In this document: one piece after another, positions 10,891 to 17,900 of the stretch
Layout: each line of letters starts with the position of its first letter
Numbering within the stretch: the first letter of the stretch is position 1
Origin: JAUMBM01 sp964645715
Lineage (GTDB): Bacteria; Bacteroidota; Bacteroidia; Chitinophagales; Saprospiraceae
Reading direction: 5' to 3'
DNA length: 64,000 nucleotides
Assembly (NCBI GenBank): GCA_964645715.1
Contig: CAZYAO010000019.1
Span: 1 to 64,000, forward strand
Made by a program: the position numbers and the translations under genes
The notes under the pieces: model-generated
Told to the model about the DNA's origin: nothing
Databases searched by the model: none
Seen by the model: the letters and a program-made list of their open reading frames with translations, nothing else

Positions 10891-12555
10891 TCAATATTTT
10901 GAAAAAAAATCAGTCAGAGCTTCCTCTGCGTCCTGTAGGTTCAGTTTTTTGCGCATGCGCCAGCGGGCTACCTGTATAGAGTTTAGGCTCTGGCCAGTGA
11001 TGGCTGATATTTCTTTGGTAGTCATATTAAGTTTCAGAAAAGCGCAGAGGCGGCGTTCGTTGAGACTTAAGTCCGGAAAATCGCGCTGAAGTTTTTCATA
11101 AAACATAGGATGCACCTGCTGGAAGCGCAGTTCAAAATCCTGCCAGGCTTTATCTTCCAGCGATTTTTCCAGCCCTTTGAGTACCGAGCCCAGCGTTTCT
11201 CTGGTCTCTTTCGTTGACCGGGCATGTACAGCAATCAGCTTTTGTACTACCTCTTTGACCAGCTCATGGTTCTGCACGCGGTGCAGCACCTCCGTTGCCA
11301 GCTGCTTGTCTTTCAGCTCTACCTGTGCCTGCAACAGCTCTTTGTCAAGCTCCAACTGCCGGGCGTTGAGCGCGAGTTGGTATTTTTCTAGATTGGCCTG
11401 CTGGAGCTTGCGGTGTTTGCGGCCTGCCACATACATGATGCCTATGGTAAGCAGCGCCAGCACGCCCAGACCACCCAATATCCAACGTATATTCCTGCTG
11501 TAAGCGGACTCGCGCTGGCGTTGCATTTCGGCAAACTGCCAGGAAAGTTCTTGGGTGATTAGCATTTCTTTGGCTTTGTCGGCCTGCGTTTTTTCATCGT
11601 ATTCTTCTACCATGTTCAGGTATTTCAGGCTTGAATCTGCCTGAGCCGTCGTTTTGAACAGCTGGTAGAGGGATTTCGCAATATCGTACACCAGCCAGTC
11701 ATTCTGCGTTTTAATCCCCAATTCCATGGCCTGTCTGTAAAGTTGTTGCGCCTGCAACGGCTGGTTCTTTTTCATACAAACATCCCCCACGCCCTTAAGT
11801 GCCAATGCCTCACGGGGGCTATTATCGCTAACGATAAACTTTTCCCGAGCCTGCGAATACTGCTGCAGTGCCTCATCTAGATTTCCCTGCTGCAACAACA
11901 TATCTGCGTAATTAATACACAACATACCTACCCATAAGTCATTTTCCGCTATCTCTGTCGCCAGCGCCATCCCTTTTTCAAAATAAGCCTTTCCACCCTG
12001 CCAGTCCTGCTGACCGGCTTTCACTATAATCATGTTGACATACACGGTCATCAGGTTGGATTTATCCAATGGCTCTTTGGGCCGGCTGGTAAAATCGAGT
12101 GCGATGGATTCCATCTTACTCATCATCTTCTCCGCTTTCTCGTACTCTTCCATCGCCAGCCAGGTACTACCGAGGTTGAAATAGCCAATGGCCAGGTCTA
12201 CGGAATCCCGTCGTGCCCTCGCCAGCTCTACGTGGCGCGTAAAAAAATCAACGGCAATATTCGTATTACCCGTATTCAGGAAAACCTCTCCGGCGTAGGC
12301 ATAGGACAGGTACTTTACCCGAGCATTCCGGGTTTTTTCTGCATGTTCAACGGCCTTAAGCGCATATTCTCCTGCCTTAAGATAGTTATTGGCAGAGAGT
12401 TCTATCAACCGGATGTACAGTTTTGCCTTAAGCGTATCTGTATCAGCAGCTTCTACATCATTTAGCAGTCTACTTTCGTCTGTCTGAGCCAATACGCTAC
12501 CACTGCATAACACAAAAAAAAACACAATCAGATACCTGACTCGTATACATACCAT
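10891..12555 (-). CDS. Membrane-tethered TPR protein with C-terminal LuxR-type HTH
   Basis: About 554 residues from the ATG at 12555, which gives a clean signal peptide ending in SGSVLAQ; an ATG at 12582 is also possible. Most of the protein is tetratricopeptide-like helical repeats (for example IGYFNLGSTWLAMEEYEKAE and LYRQAMELGI), followed by one membrane helix near residues 352-376 (WILGGLGVLALLTIGIMYVA) and a coiled coil. A LuxR/GerE-like helix-turn-helix follows near residues 493-548 (LSLNERRLCAFLKLNMTTKE, then a recognition-helix-like SLNSIQVARWRMRKKL). This layout, with a periplasmic or surface TPR sensor and a cytoplasmic HTH in one chain, is common in Bacteroidota and largely uncharacterised. 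It is followed in the same direction by the giant surface gene, so that gene is a natural candidate target. That link is inference. Confidence 0.85.
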   Translation of the reverse strand: MVCIRVRYLIVFFFVLCSGSVLAQTDESRLLNDVEAADTDTLKAKLYIRLIELSANNYLKAGEYALKAVEHAEKTRNARVKYLSYAYAGEVFLNTGNTNIAVDFFTRHVELARARRDSVDLAIGYFNLGSTWLAMEEYEKAEKMMSKMESIALDFTSRPKEPLDKSNLMTVYVNMIIVKAGQQDWQGGKAYFEKGMALATEIAENDLWVGMLCINYADMLLQQGNLDEALQQYSQAREKFIVSDNSPREALALKGVGDVCMKKNQPLQAQQLYRQAMELGIKTQNDWLVYDIAKSLYQLFKTTAQADSSLKYLNMVEEYDEKTQADKAKEMLITQELSWQFAEMQRQRESAYSRNIRWILGGLGVLALLTIGIMYVAGRKHRKLQQANLEKYQLALNARQLELDKELLQAQVELKDKQLATEVLHRVQNHELVKEVVQKLIAVHARSTKETRETLGSVLKGLEKSLEDKAWQDFELRFQQVHPMFYEKLQRDFPDLSLNERRLCAFLKLNMTTKEISAITGQSLNSIQVARWRMRKKLNLQDAEEALTDFFSKY

Positions 12556-12849
12556 GGGGGAGTAGTTTGACGAGTGAATCAATACATACGATAATCACAC
12601 ATGTTCTGTGTCTGCGCAGCCAAAAAGGGGGGGAATCGTTATGGCACCTGTCAACACATTGCGCAGGAAGCGCTAAGCTACAAAAAATATTAATACGTAC
12701 TAAAACATTTATCCCGTCCCCTTTTATGCAATCCAAGTCAACAATACAGGACCGTTGGTTCTATCTTGCTTTCAAAGCCGCAGTAACAGGCATTCACTCG
12801 CAAAGATTTGCCTATTTTAGCGCATAGTTTTCAGTAAAGCAAAATCGAA
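12556..12849. other. Divergent intergenic region
   Basis: About 294 bases between two divergent genes, so it must hold both promoters. The only near match to the Bacteroidota -7 box is TATTTTAG close to 12813 on the plus strand. I see no operator or small gene that I can support. Confidence 0.3.
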
Positions 12850-14748
12850 ATGACGTATAGCCGACCAATTGTATTGCTGCCTGTGATGTTGGCAATACTA
12901 AGCATCCTGCGTACCACTGCCCAATCTATCCCGCTGGTATACGACCGCCTGCAATATACGACCGACAGCAGCCTGCTCGTGAACCTGCCAGACGGCAGCA
13001 GCCAGCGGCTGCTGCGGCGCGAAGCGCGCTACAGTCTCAGCACCGTTACGCCACAGCTCACGGCTGCGGCCGACGGGCTGCGGATGCATTTTTCCAACCC
13101 CCGCCTGCGCAATGGCCGCATTACCTACGGGCTCATCCCCTACGGCCAGCACAGCCATCCCGCTGCCGTGCTGCGATTTGTGGCGACGATCGATGCGGAG
13201 GGATATGCACTGCTCAACATCCGCAACGACCTGCGGGAAGGCTATGACCATACGGGCTGGCAGCAGCTTGGCTATGGAGTCATCGGCTACCGGCTTACGG
13301 ACAGCCAGGGCAGTATTGTGTATGAAGGCAAACAGGCGTTTGAGTTGTCCGAAGGGGTGTTCAGTCCGCTGCCTACTTTGCTGCGCGGGCCTTTCATCTC
13401 CCTGCAGACAGCAACGAGTGTGGTCATTTGGTATGAGACCTCCGTACCCACGCCCGGCCTGCTGACGCTCGCAGCAGACGGTCGCACTTTTGGCAGCAGC
13501 CAGCCTGCTACCCGCCACGAGATTGCCGTTACGGGCCTGCTCCCCAACCGCCGCTATGACTATCAGCTGAGCTGTGGCCGCACCCATGTCGCCTACCATT
13601 TTCGCACCGCGCCGGCTGCAGGCGAGCAAATACCCTTTACTTTTGCCTACGCCAGTGACTCCCGCTCTGGTTACGGCGGGGGCGAACGCAGTCTGGGCGG
13701 CACCAACAGCCAGATTATGAGTCGCATAGCTGCGCTGAGCCTGCGCGAGGGTGCGGCTTTTGTGCAGTTTACCGGCGACTTAGTCGACGGCTACGTCAGC
13801 CAGCCCGACGAGATGCGGTTGCAGCTTGTCAACTGGATCCATGCCGTAGAGCCCTACTGGCACTACATTCCTTTCAACGTGGGTATGGGCAACCACGAGT
13901 CGCTGGGCTGGGCCAATGGCGAGGGGCGTGTGGCGGTCGACGGCTTCCCCTGGCACAGCCACTCCGGCGAAGCCCTTTTCGCGGAGCGCTTTATCAATCC
14001 GCTCAATGGGCCCGAAAGTGAAGACGGCGCTGTCTATGACCCACAGCCTGCGAAGCCCGGTGATTTTCCTTCCTACAAAGAAAACGTCTATTACTATACC
14101 TATGGCAATACCGCCATGGTGGTACTCAACTCCAACTATTGGTTTGCACCCGGCCTGCGGCGGGCGCCTTTCATCGGCGGCAATCTGCACGGATACTTGA
14201 TGGACAATCAATTGCAGTGGCTGGCAGCAGTCATTCGCCAGCTGGAGGAGGATGCAGCCATCGACCACGTGTTTGTCACCTTGCACACACCACCTTTTCC
14301 CAATGGTGGGCATCGAGGTGATTGTATGTGGTATGACGGTAACAATGAGCCCCGGCCCCATGTGGCTGGCAAACCCGTAGAGAAAGGTATTATTGAGCGG
14401 CGCGACCAATTTTTGGATATCCTCGCCAACCAGTCAACCAAAGTGGTGGCGGTTATGGCGGGAGATGAGCATAACTATAATCGCATGCGCATCGACGACG
14501 CCACCCCGCGCTATCCCGACAACTGGGATAAACCGCGACAGCCGCTGCGGCAACCCTTCTGGCAGATTATCAACGGCGCCGCCGGCGCTCCTTTTTACGC
14601 CCAGCAACAGGCACCCTGGTCGGCAGCTGTTGAAGGTTTTACCGTGCAGAATGCCCTCTGCTTGTTTGATGTAAGCGGCAAAGAGGTGCTGTTGCGGGTG
14701 ATTAATCCAGATACCCTGGAGGAGATTGACCGCGCTCAGTTGCGCTGA
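12850..14748 (+). CDS. Secreted metallophosphoesterase, purple acid phosphatase-like
   Basis: 632 residues with a signal peptide ending near RTTAQS. An N-terminal beta-rich region (about 30-175) is followed by a purple-acid-phosphatase-type Fn3 domain (YETSVPTPG...LLPNRRYDYQL). The calcineurin-like metallophosphoesterase core carries the expected metal motifs in order: ASDSRSG, GDLVDG near residue 310, GNHES near 346, LHTPPF near 477 and GDEHNY near 537. It probably hydrolyses phosphate esters in the periplasm or outside the cell. Its 3' end overlaps the convergent DUF2064 gene by 47 bases. The phosphoesterase fold is well supported; the substrate is unknown. Confidence 0.88.
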   Translation: MTYSRPIVLLPVMLAILSILRTTAQSIPLVYDRLQYTTDSSLLVNLPDGSSQRLLRREARYSLSTVTPQLTAAADGLRMHFSNPRLRNGRITYGLIPYGQHSHPAAVLRFVATIDAEGYALLNIRNDLREGYDHTGWQQLGYGVIGYRLTDSQGSIVYEGKQAFELSEGVFSPLPTLLRGPFISLQTATSVVIWYETSVPTPGLLTLAADGRTFGSSQPATRHEIAVTGLLPNRRYDYQLSCGRTHVAYHFRTAPAAGEQIPFTFAYASDSRSGYGGGERSLGGTNSQIMSRIAALSLREGAAFVQFTGDLVDGYVSQPDEMRLQLVNWIHAVEPYWHYIPFNVGMGNHESLGWANGEGRVAVDGFPWHSHSGEALFAERFINPLNGPESEDGAVYDPQPAKPGDFPSYKENVYYYTYGNTAMVVLNSNYWFAPGLRRAPFIGGNLHGYLMDNQLQWLAAVIRQLEEDAAIDHVFVTLHTPPFPNGGHRGDCMWYDGNNEPRPHVAGKPVEKGIIERRDQFLDILANQSTKVVAVMAGDEHNYNRMRIDDATPRYPDNWDKPRQPLRQPFWQIINGAAGAPFYAQQQAPWSAAVEGFTVQNALCLFDVSGKEVLLRVINPDTLEEIDRAQLR

Positions 14749-15349
14749 GTTGGGCCTGCCAAGCCTGCCAGTCGTCGACTGTATCGATATCTGACAAGGT
14801 AGGCAGCAGGTAGCAGCTGGCGGGCAGGGCTGCAATCCGGCGGCTTGTTTCGGCAAAAACTGTGGCGGTGCTCCATTCGATGTCTTCGAAAACCGAAGGC
14901 TGCAGCTGGCGCATGCCGATCAGGTAGTAGCCCCCGTCGGCGGCGGGACCCAGTACGAAGTCGTGCGTATCAAGCGCGGCAAAAGCCTGCGCCAGAATAC
15001 CCGCCGACAGGCCGGGGATATCGCTGCCGATGAGCACTGCCTGCTGCGCCCCGGCCAGTGCCTGGCCAAGGGCATGCGCCATGCGGGCGCCGAGGTCAGC
15101 GCCCTGCTGCTGGTGTTTGGTAAAAAAAGCAGACGGCCACTCGTCCTGTTCGTCAATGGTATCACTGTAAAAGAGCAGGCGCTCCGCCGCGCAGGCCAGC
15201 GCCTGTGCGCGGGTATGCGCCAGCAATTGTTGGTAAATCGCCAGCGCCTGCTCGTTGCCCAGACTGGCTGCGAGGCGGGTCTTGACCCGCCCGTAGACAG
15301 GGTTTTTTATAAAAACAACCAGCCGGCGGCGGCTTGCGACCGCAGCCAT
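14702..15349 (-). CDS. DUF2064 / TIGR04282-type glycosyltransferase-like protein
   Basis: 215 residues. The N-terminus RLVVFIKNPVYGRVKTRLAA and the segments VLIGSDIPGLS, LGPAADGGYYLIGM and the late LSDIDTVDDW match the nucleotide-sugar-transferase-like family annotated as TIGR04282 (arsenosugar or rSAM/selenodomain-associated transferase 1). It starts 3 bases after the methyltransferase stop, so the two are probably co-transcribed with the SDR gene upstream. The last 47 bases overlap the end of the convergent phosphatase gene. I see no arsenic or selenium gene nearby, so the arsenosugar label should not be taken literally. Confidence 0.85.
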   Translation of the reverse strand: MAAVASRRRLVVFIKNPVYGRVKTRLAASLGNEQALAIYQQLLAHTRAQALACAAERLLFYSDTIDEQDEWPSAFFTKHQQQGADLGARMAHALGQALAGAQQAVLIGSDIPGLSAGILAQAFAALDTHDFVLGPAADGGYYLIGMRQLQPSVFEDIEWSTATVFAETSRRIAALPASCYLLPTLSDIDTVDDWQAWQAQLSATERGQSPPGYLD

Positions 15350-15352
15350 ACC

Positions 15353-15958
15353 TTAGCGCAGCGGTTTTTGTGCCAGCAACCTCACCACATCGGCACGGCC
15401 GATATGGTAGGGCCCTTCGGCCAATTCTGTGGTGGCAGTTTCCAGCAGTTGCACCTCCAGGCCGTCAAAATCGGCCGCCAGCAGCTCCGGCGTGTAGAGC
15501 AAGTCCAACGTGCGGGGGCCACCTGAAGTATTGTTGATCTGCAACGGATTGAAAGCTTCGAGTATGAGGCGGCCGCCCGGCTTGAGCGCAGCGACCAGTT
15601 GCCGATGCACATAGGTGCGCAGTGGTGACGGCAGGTGCACGAAAATGAGTGCGACAGCGTCATAGATGTCCTCGCCATAGACATAATCAGCCGCATCGGC
15701 AATGGTGTAGTCAACCGTCACGCCGTACTCGGCCGCCAGTCGACGGCACTTGTCGAGGCCTGAGGAGCTGTAGTCAAAGGCTGTCACCTGCCAGCCTTGT
15801 CGTGCGGCAAAGACGGCATTGCGGCCTTCTCCTTCGCAGGGTAGCAGCAGACGAGCACCCGCTGGTGCCTGGCCCAGCTGCCGGGCAAAAAATTCGTTGG
15901 GCGCTTTGCCATAGGCGTAGGCCTCTTCAGCGTAGCGCTCATTCCAGAAAGACTGCAT
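15353..15958 (-). CDS. Class I SAM-dependent methyltransferase, TehB-like
   Basis: About 201 residues from the ATG at 15958 (MQSFWNERYAEEAYAYG), a start that matches family members. A longer frame begins at 15994 inside the SDR gene. Motifs: LLLPCEGEGRNAVFAARQG (SAM-binding motif I), FDYSSSGLDKCRRLAAEYGV, the acidic IADAADYV, and LKPGGRLILEAFNP. It resembles thiopurine/tellurite-type small-molecule methyltransferases. It lies 25 bases downstream of the SDR gene and 3 bases upstream of the DUF2064 gene, giving a compact three-gene unit. The substrate cannot be read from sequence. Confidence 0.87.
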   Translation of the reverse strand: MQSFWNERYAEEAYAYGKAPNEFFARQLGQAPAGARLLLPCEGEGRNAVFAARQGWQVTAFDYSSSGLDKCRRLAAEYGVTVDYTIADAADYVYGEDIYDAVALIFVHLPSPLRTYVHRQLVAALKPGGRLILEAFNPLQINNTSGGPRTLDLLYTPELLAADFDGLEVQLLETATTELAEGPYHIGRADVVRLLAQKPLR

Positions 15959-15983
15959 CTCCTTATTTGTTTGTCGGAAAAAA

Positions 15984-16676
15984 TCAGACGGCACTCAGTC
16001 CACCATCCATACCGATAACTTGCCCGGTCATGAAAGCAGCGGCCGGACTGAGCAAAAAGGCAGCCATAGCTGCAATTTCTTCGGCACTGCCATAGCGCTT
16101 GAGCGGATGCCTGTCGGCAGCAGCTTTCTGCTTATCTTCCGAAGAAAGAAGACGCTCTGCCAAGGGCGTGGCTGTAAGGCTGGGCGCAATGGCGTTGACG
16201 CGCACGAGTGGCGCCCACTCGGCTGCGAGGCTGCGGGTGAGCCCTTCGACGGCACCCTTAGCAGCGGCGATACTGGCGTGGAACGCCATACCTCGCTGTA
16301 CCGCTACGGTACTGAAGAGTACCACGGCTGGGTGCGGGGATTTTTTGAGCGCCCCCTCAACTGCCTGCAGGCAGCGCACCGCTCCCAGCACGTTGAGGTC
16401 AAAATCTGCCTGAAACTGCGCAGGCTTGAGACTTTTGAAAGGCTTGAGGTTGATGCTGCCAGGGCAGTAGATCAGCCCGTCTAATACGGGCGGCGGCGCA
16501 GGCAACTCATCGGTCAGCACATCGACTGCCCAATGCGCTACCTCCTGCACACCAGCTAGTTCGCCTGCATGCCGGGACCAGACAGTTACACGTGCGCCCT
16601 GCCGCAGTAGTTCTCTGACGGTTGCAAGGCCAATGCCTGTACTTCCGCCGACGACCAGTATGTTTTGTTGTGCCAT
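15984..16676 (-). CDS. SDR-family protein lacking the catalytic tyrosine
   Basis: 230 residues with a Rossmann fold: GGSTGIGLATV cofactor loop near residue 11, LNVLGAV carrying the structural Asn, LFSTVAVQRG carrying the Ser, and VNAIAPSLTATPL with C-terminal GQVIGMDGGLSAV. In the YxxxK position the sequence reads SIAAAKGAVEGL: the Lys is kept but the Tyr is Ile. Ser and Lys being retained suggests a subfamily, not random decay. It may bind NAD(P) without classical dehydrogenase chemistry, or use another acid. First gene of a likely three-gene unit. Confidence 0.88.
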   Translation of the reverse strand: MAQQNILVVGGSTGIGLATVRELLRQGARVTVWSRHAGELAGVQEVAHWAVDVLTDELPAPPPVLDGLIYCPGSINLKPFKSLKPAQFQADFDLNVLGAVRCLQAVEGALKKSPHPAVVLFSTVAVQRGMAFHASIAAAKGAVEGLTRSLAAEWAPLVRVNAIAPSLTATPLAERLLSSEDKQKAAADRHPLKRYGSAEEIAAMAAFLLSPAAAFMTGQVIGMDGGLSAV

Positions 16677-16719
16677 GGTAGTTTTTTCACTCTAACGAAT
16701 GAATGCCGGCAGTTGTTTG

Positions 16720-16727
16720 TATTTTTG
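16720..16727 (+). promoter_or_regulatory. Possible -7 box upstream of the small membrane protein
   Basis: TATTTTTG fits TAnnTTTG, but there is no TTG at the usual spacing. A transcript starting just after it would carry both hairpins at 16743-16827 in its leader before the gene at 16864. Weak evidence. Confidence 0.3.
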
Positions 16728-16742
16728 TAAAAAGATAGCATC

Positions 16743-16787
16743 CATGAAACACTCTTTGGCGGCTGGGCCGCCAAAGAGTGTTTCATG
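16743..16787. repeat. Perfect GC-rich hairpin, CTTTGG-core family
   Basis: Two perfect 21-base arms around a TGG loop; core CTTTGGCGGC / GCCGCCAAAG. It sits between divergent genes (SDR starting 16676 minus, membrane protein starting 16864 plus), so a simple gene-end terminator is not expected here. It shares its core with hairpins at 17300, 32808, 39561 and 43769. Confidence 0.85.
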
Positions 16788-16794
16788 CCTCACA

Positions 16795-16827
16795 CATGTT
16801 GTTGATTTTTCAAAAATCAACAACATG
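16795..16827. repeat. AT-rich perfect palindrome, second half of composite element
   Basis: Two 16-base arms (CATGTTGTTGATTTTT and its complement) around a single C, starting 7 bases after the GC-rich hairpin. The TTGATTTTT-N-AAAAATCAA core recurs in the palindrome at 32865-32903, which also follows a CTTTGG-core hairpin. Confidence 0.85.
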
Positions 16828-16863
16828 CGTATCTATCTAGTCATTTCGTAAAATCATTTCCAT

Positions 16864-17301
16864 ATGGTATTGTACAATATACTTAAACACGCACACTCTG
16901 GACTCCGCTGGGTCGTACTGCTGCTACTAATCGCCGCTATTGTCGACAGTTTCCGCAAAATCGAAAGCAAGGAGGCTCCTTTGAGCAAGGCGGCACTCTT
17001 CGGACTTATTATCAGCCATGTGCAGCTGCTCATCGGCTTTGCCTTGTATTTTATGAGCCCCAAGGTAGCTTTTATGGCTAGTACAATGAAAGACAGCGTA
17101 CTGCGCTTCTATACCGTCGAGCACCTCACGGGCATGCTGGTGGCCATTGGCGTCATCACTTTTGCTTACAGCACGGGCAAGCGTATGCTTCCTGCGCCGG
17201 CGGGACACCGACGCATCGCTTACCTCTACCTGGCAGGACTGCTGGTCATGCTGGCTTCCATTCCTTGGCCTTTTAGAAATTTGGGGGCGGGCTGGTTTTA
17301 A
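16864..17301 (+). CDS. Small integral membrane protein, cytochrome b-like fold possible
   Basis: 145 residues with four predicted membrane helices: WVVLLLLIAAIV, AALFGLIISHVQLLIGFALY, HLTGMLVAIGVITFAY and LYLAGLLVMLASI. Conserved-looking His residues (KHAHSGLRW, ISHVQ, VEHLTG) fall in or beside helices, as in haem-binding four-helix proteins. The family is widespread in Bacteroidota without an assigned role. The haem suggestion is inference. The gene ends inside the left arm of a bidirectional terminator. Confidence 0.75.
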   Translation: MVLYNILKHAHSGLRWVVLLLLIAAIVDSFRKIESKEAPLSKAALFGLIISHVQLLIGFALYFMSPKVAFMASTMKDSVLRFYTVEHLTGMLVAIGVITFAYSTGKRMLPAPAGHRRIAYLYLAGLLVMLASIPWPFRNLGAGWF

Positions 17302-17341
17302 AAAAACCTTTGGGCGGCTGTTGCCGCCCAAAGGTTTTTTT
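17300..17341. terminator. Bidirectional terminator hairpin, CTTTGG-core family
   Basis: 19-base arms (A7, CCTTTGGGCGGC) around a TGTT loop, closing with a T7 run on either strand. It begins at the stop codon of the membrane protein gene. A-tract and T-tract on both sides make it work in either direction. Confidence 0.85.
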
Positions 17342-17900
17342 AGGCAAATACTTCCCGGAAAGGGGATGCTATTTCCTGAAAAAAGGAGTGTCCCCCAAGT
17401 TACCTTAGGGGACACCTTTTAAATAAACAAACACTCACCCAATTTTATCTTTGTAAGGTCTTTGCTACAAGATTGACCCGATTAATATAACCCCTATAAG
17501 TCGCAAATGTTCTTGGGCATCCATGCACAAACGTACACTAGCAATAGTAATTTGCTTTGATTGCGATACAAAAGTACGGACGATTTTCTATACTGTGGTT
17601 GGATAAAGGTAAATTTTTCTTGTACATCTTTAATTAACAGGCCCCTAATAGAAGCAGCATAAACACACAATAAATTGATAAACAACTAATTAAATAGTTA
17701 TTTAAATGACAAATTAGCATTTTTTCGCTTTCTAAAATGTTGTTCTCTGTAATAATAAAATATCAGCAAAGCAGCCACAATCTATATCCCCCCAAAATTG
17801 GATTGATGTTGTTCGGCCTGCAATCAGCCCGCAATCGCCGTAAAAAACACGCAAATAACAGACTTGGCCCCTGTCTTTCTCAAGGAGAGCGGCAGGCCTG
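17302..17900. other. AT-rich convergent intergenic region
   Basis: About 600 bases between two convergent genes, far longer than needed for termination and visibly richer in A/T than its neighbours. It holds the terminator at 17300-17341, a second imperfect hairpin near 17379-17420 (GTGTCCCC ... GGGGACAC), and TAnnTTTG matches at about 17444-17451 (plus, TATCTTTG) and 17569-17576 (minus, TACTTTTG), neither with a proper -33 TTG. No coding sequence is convincing. A small RNA is possible but unproven. Confidence 0.4.
17379..17420 (-). terminator. Second hairpin, possible terminator
   Basis: Arms AAAAGG-A-GTGTCCCC and GGGGACAC-CTTTT around a 12-base loop, with a short bulge. The A-run on its left would read as a T-run for minus-strand transcripts. 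Confidence 0.5.

Noticed and set aside
12898..13629. Long minus-strand frames opposite the phosphatase gene
   Set aside because: They lie fully inside a well-supported phosphatase gene and contain no recognisable motif.
14702..15349. Arsenosugar biosynthesis locus
   Set aside because: Only the family name suggests it. There is no arsM, arsR or other arsenic gene near.
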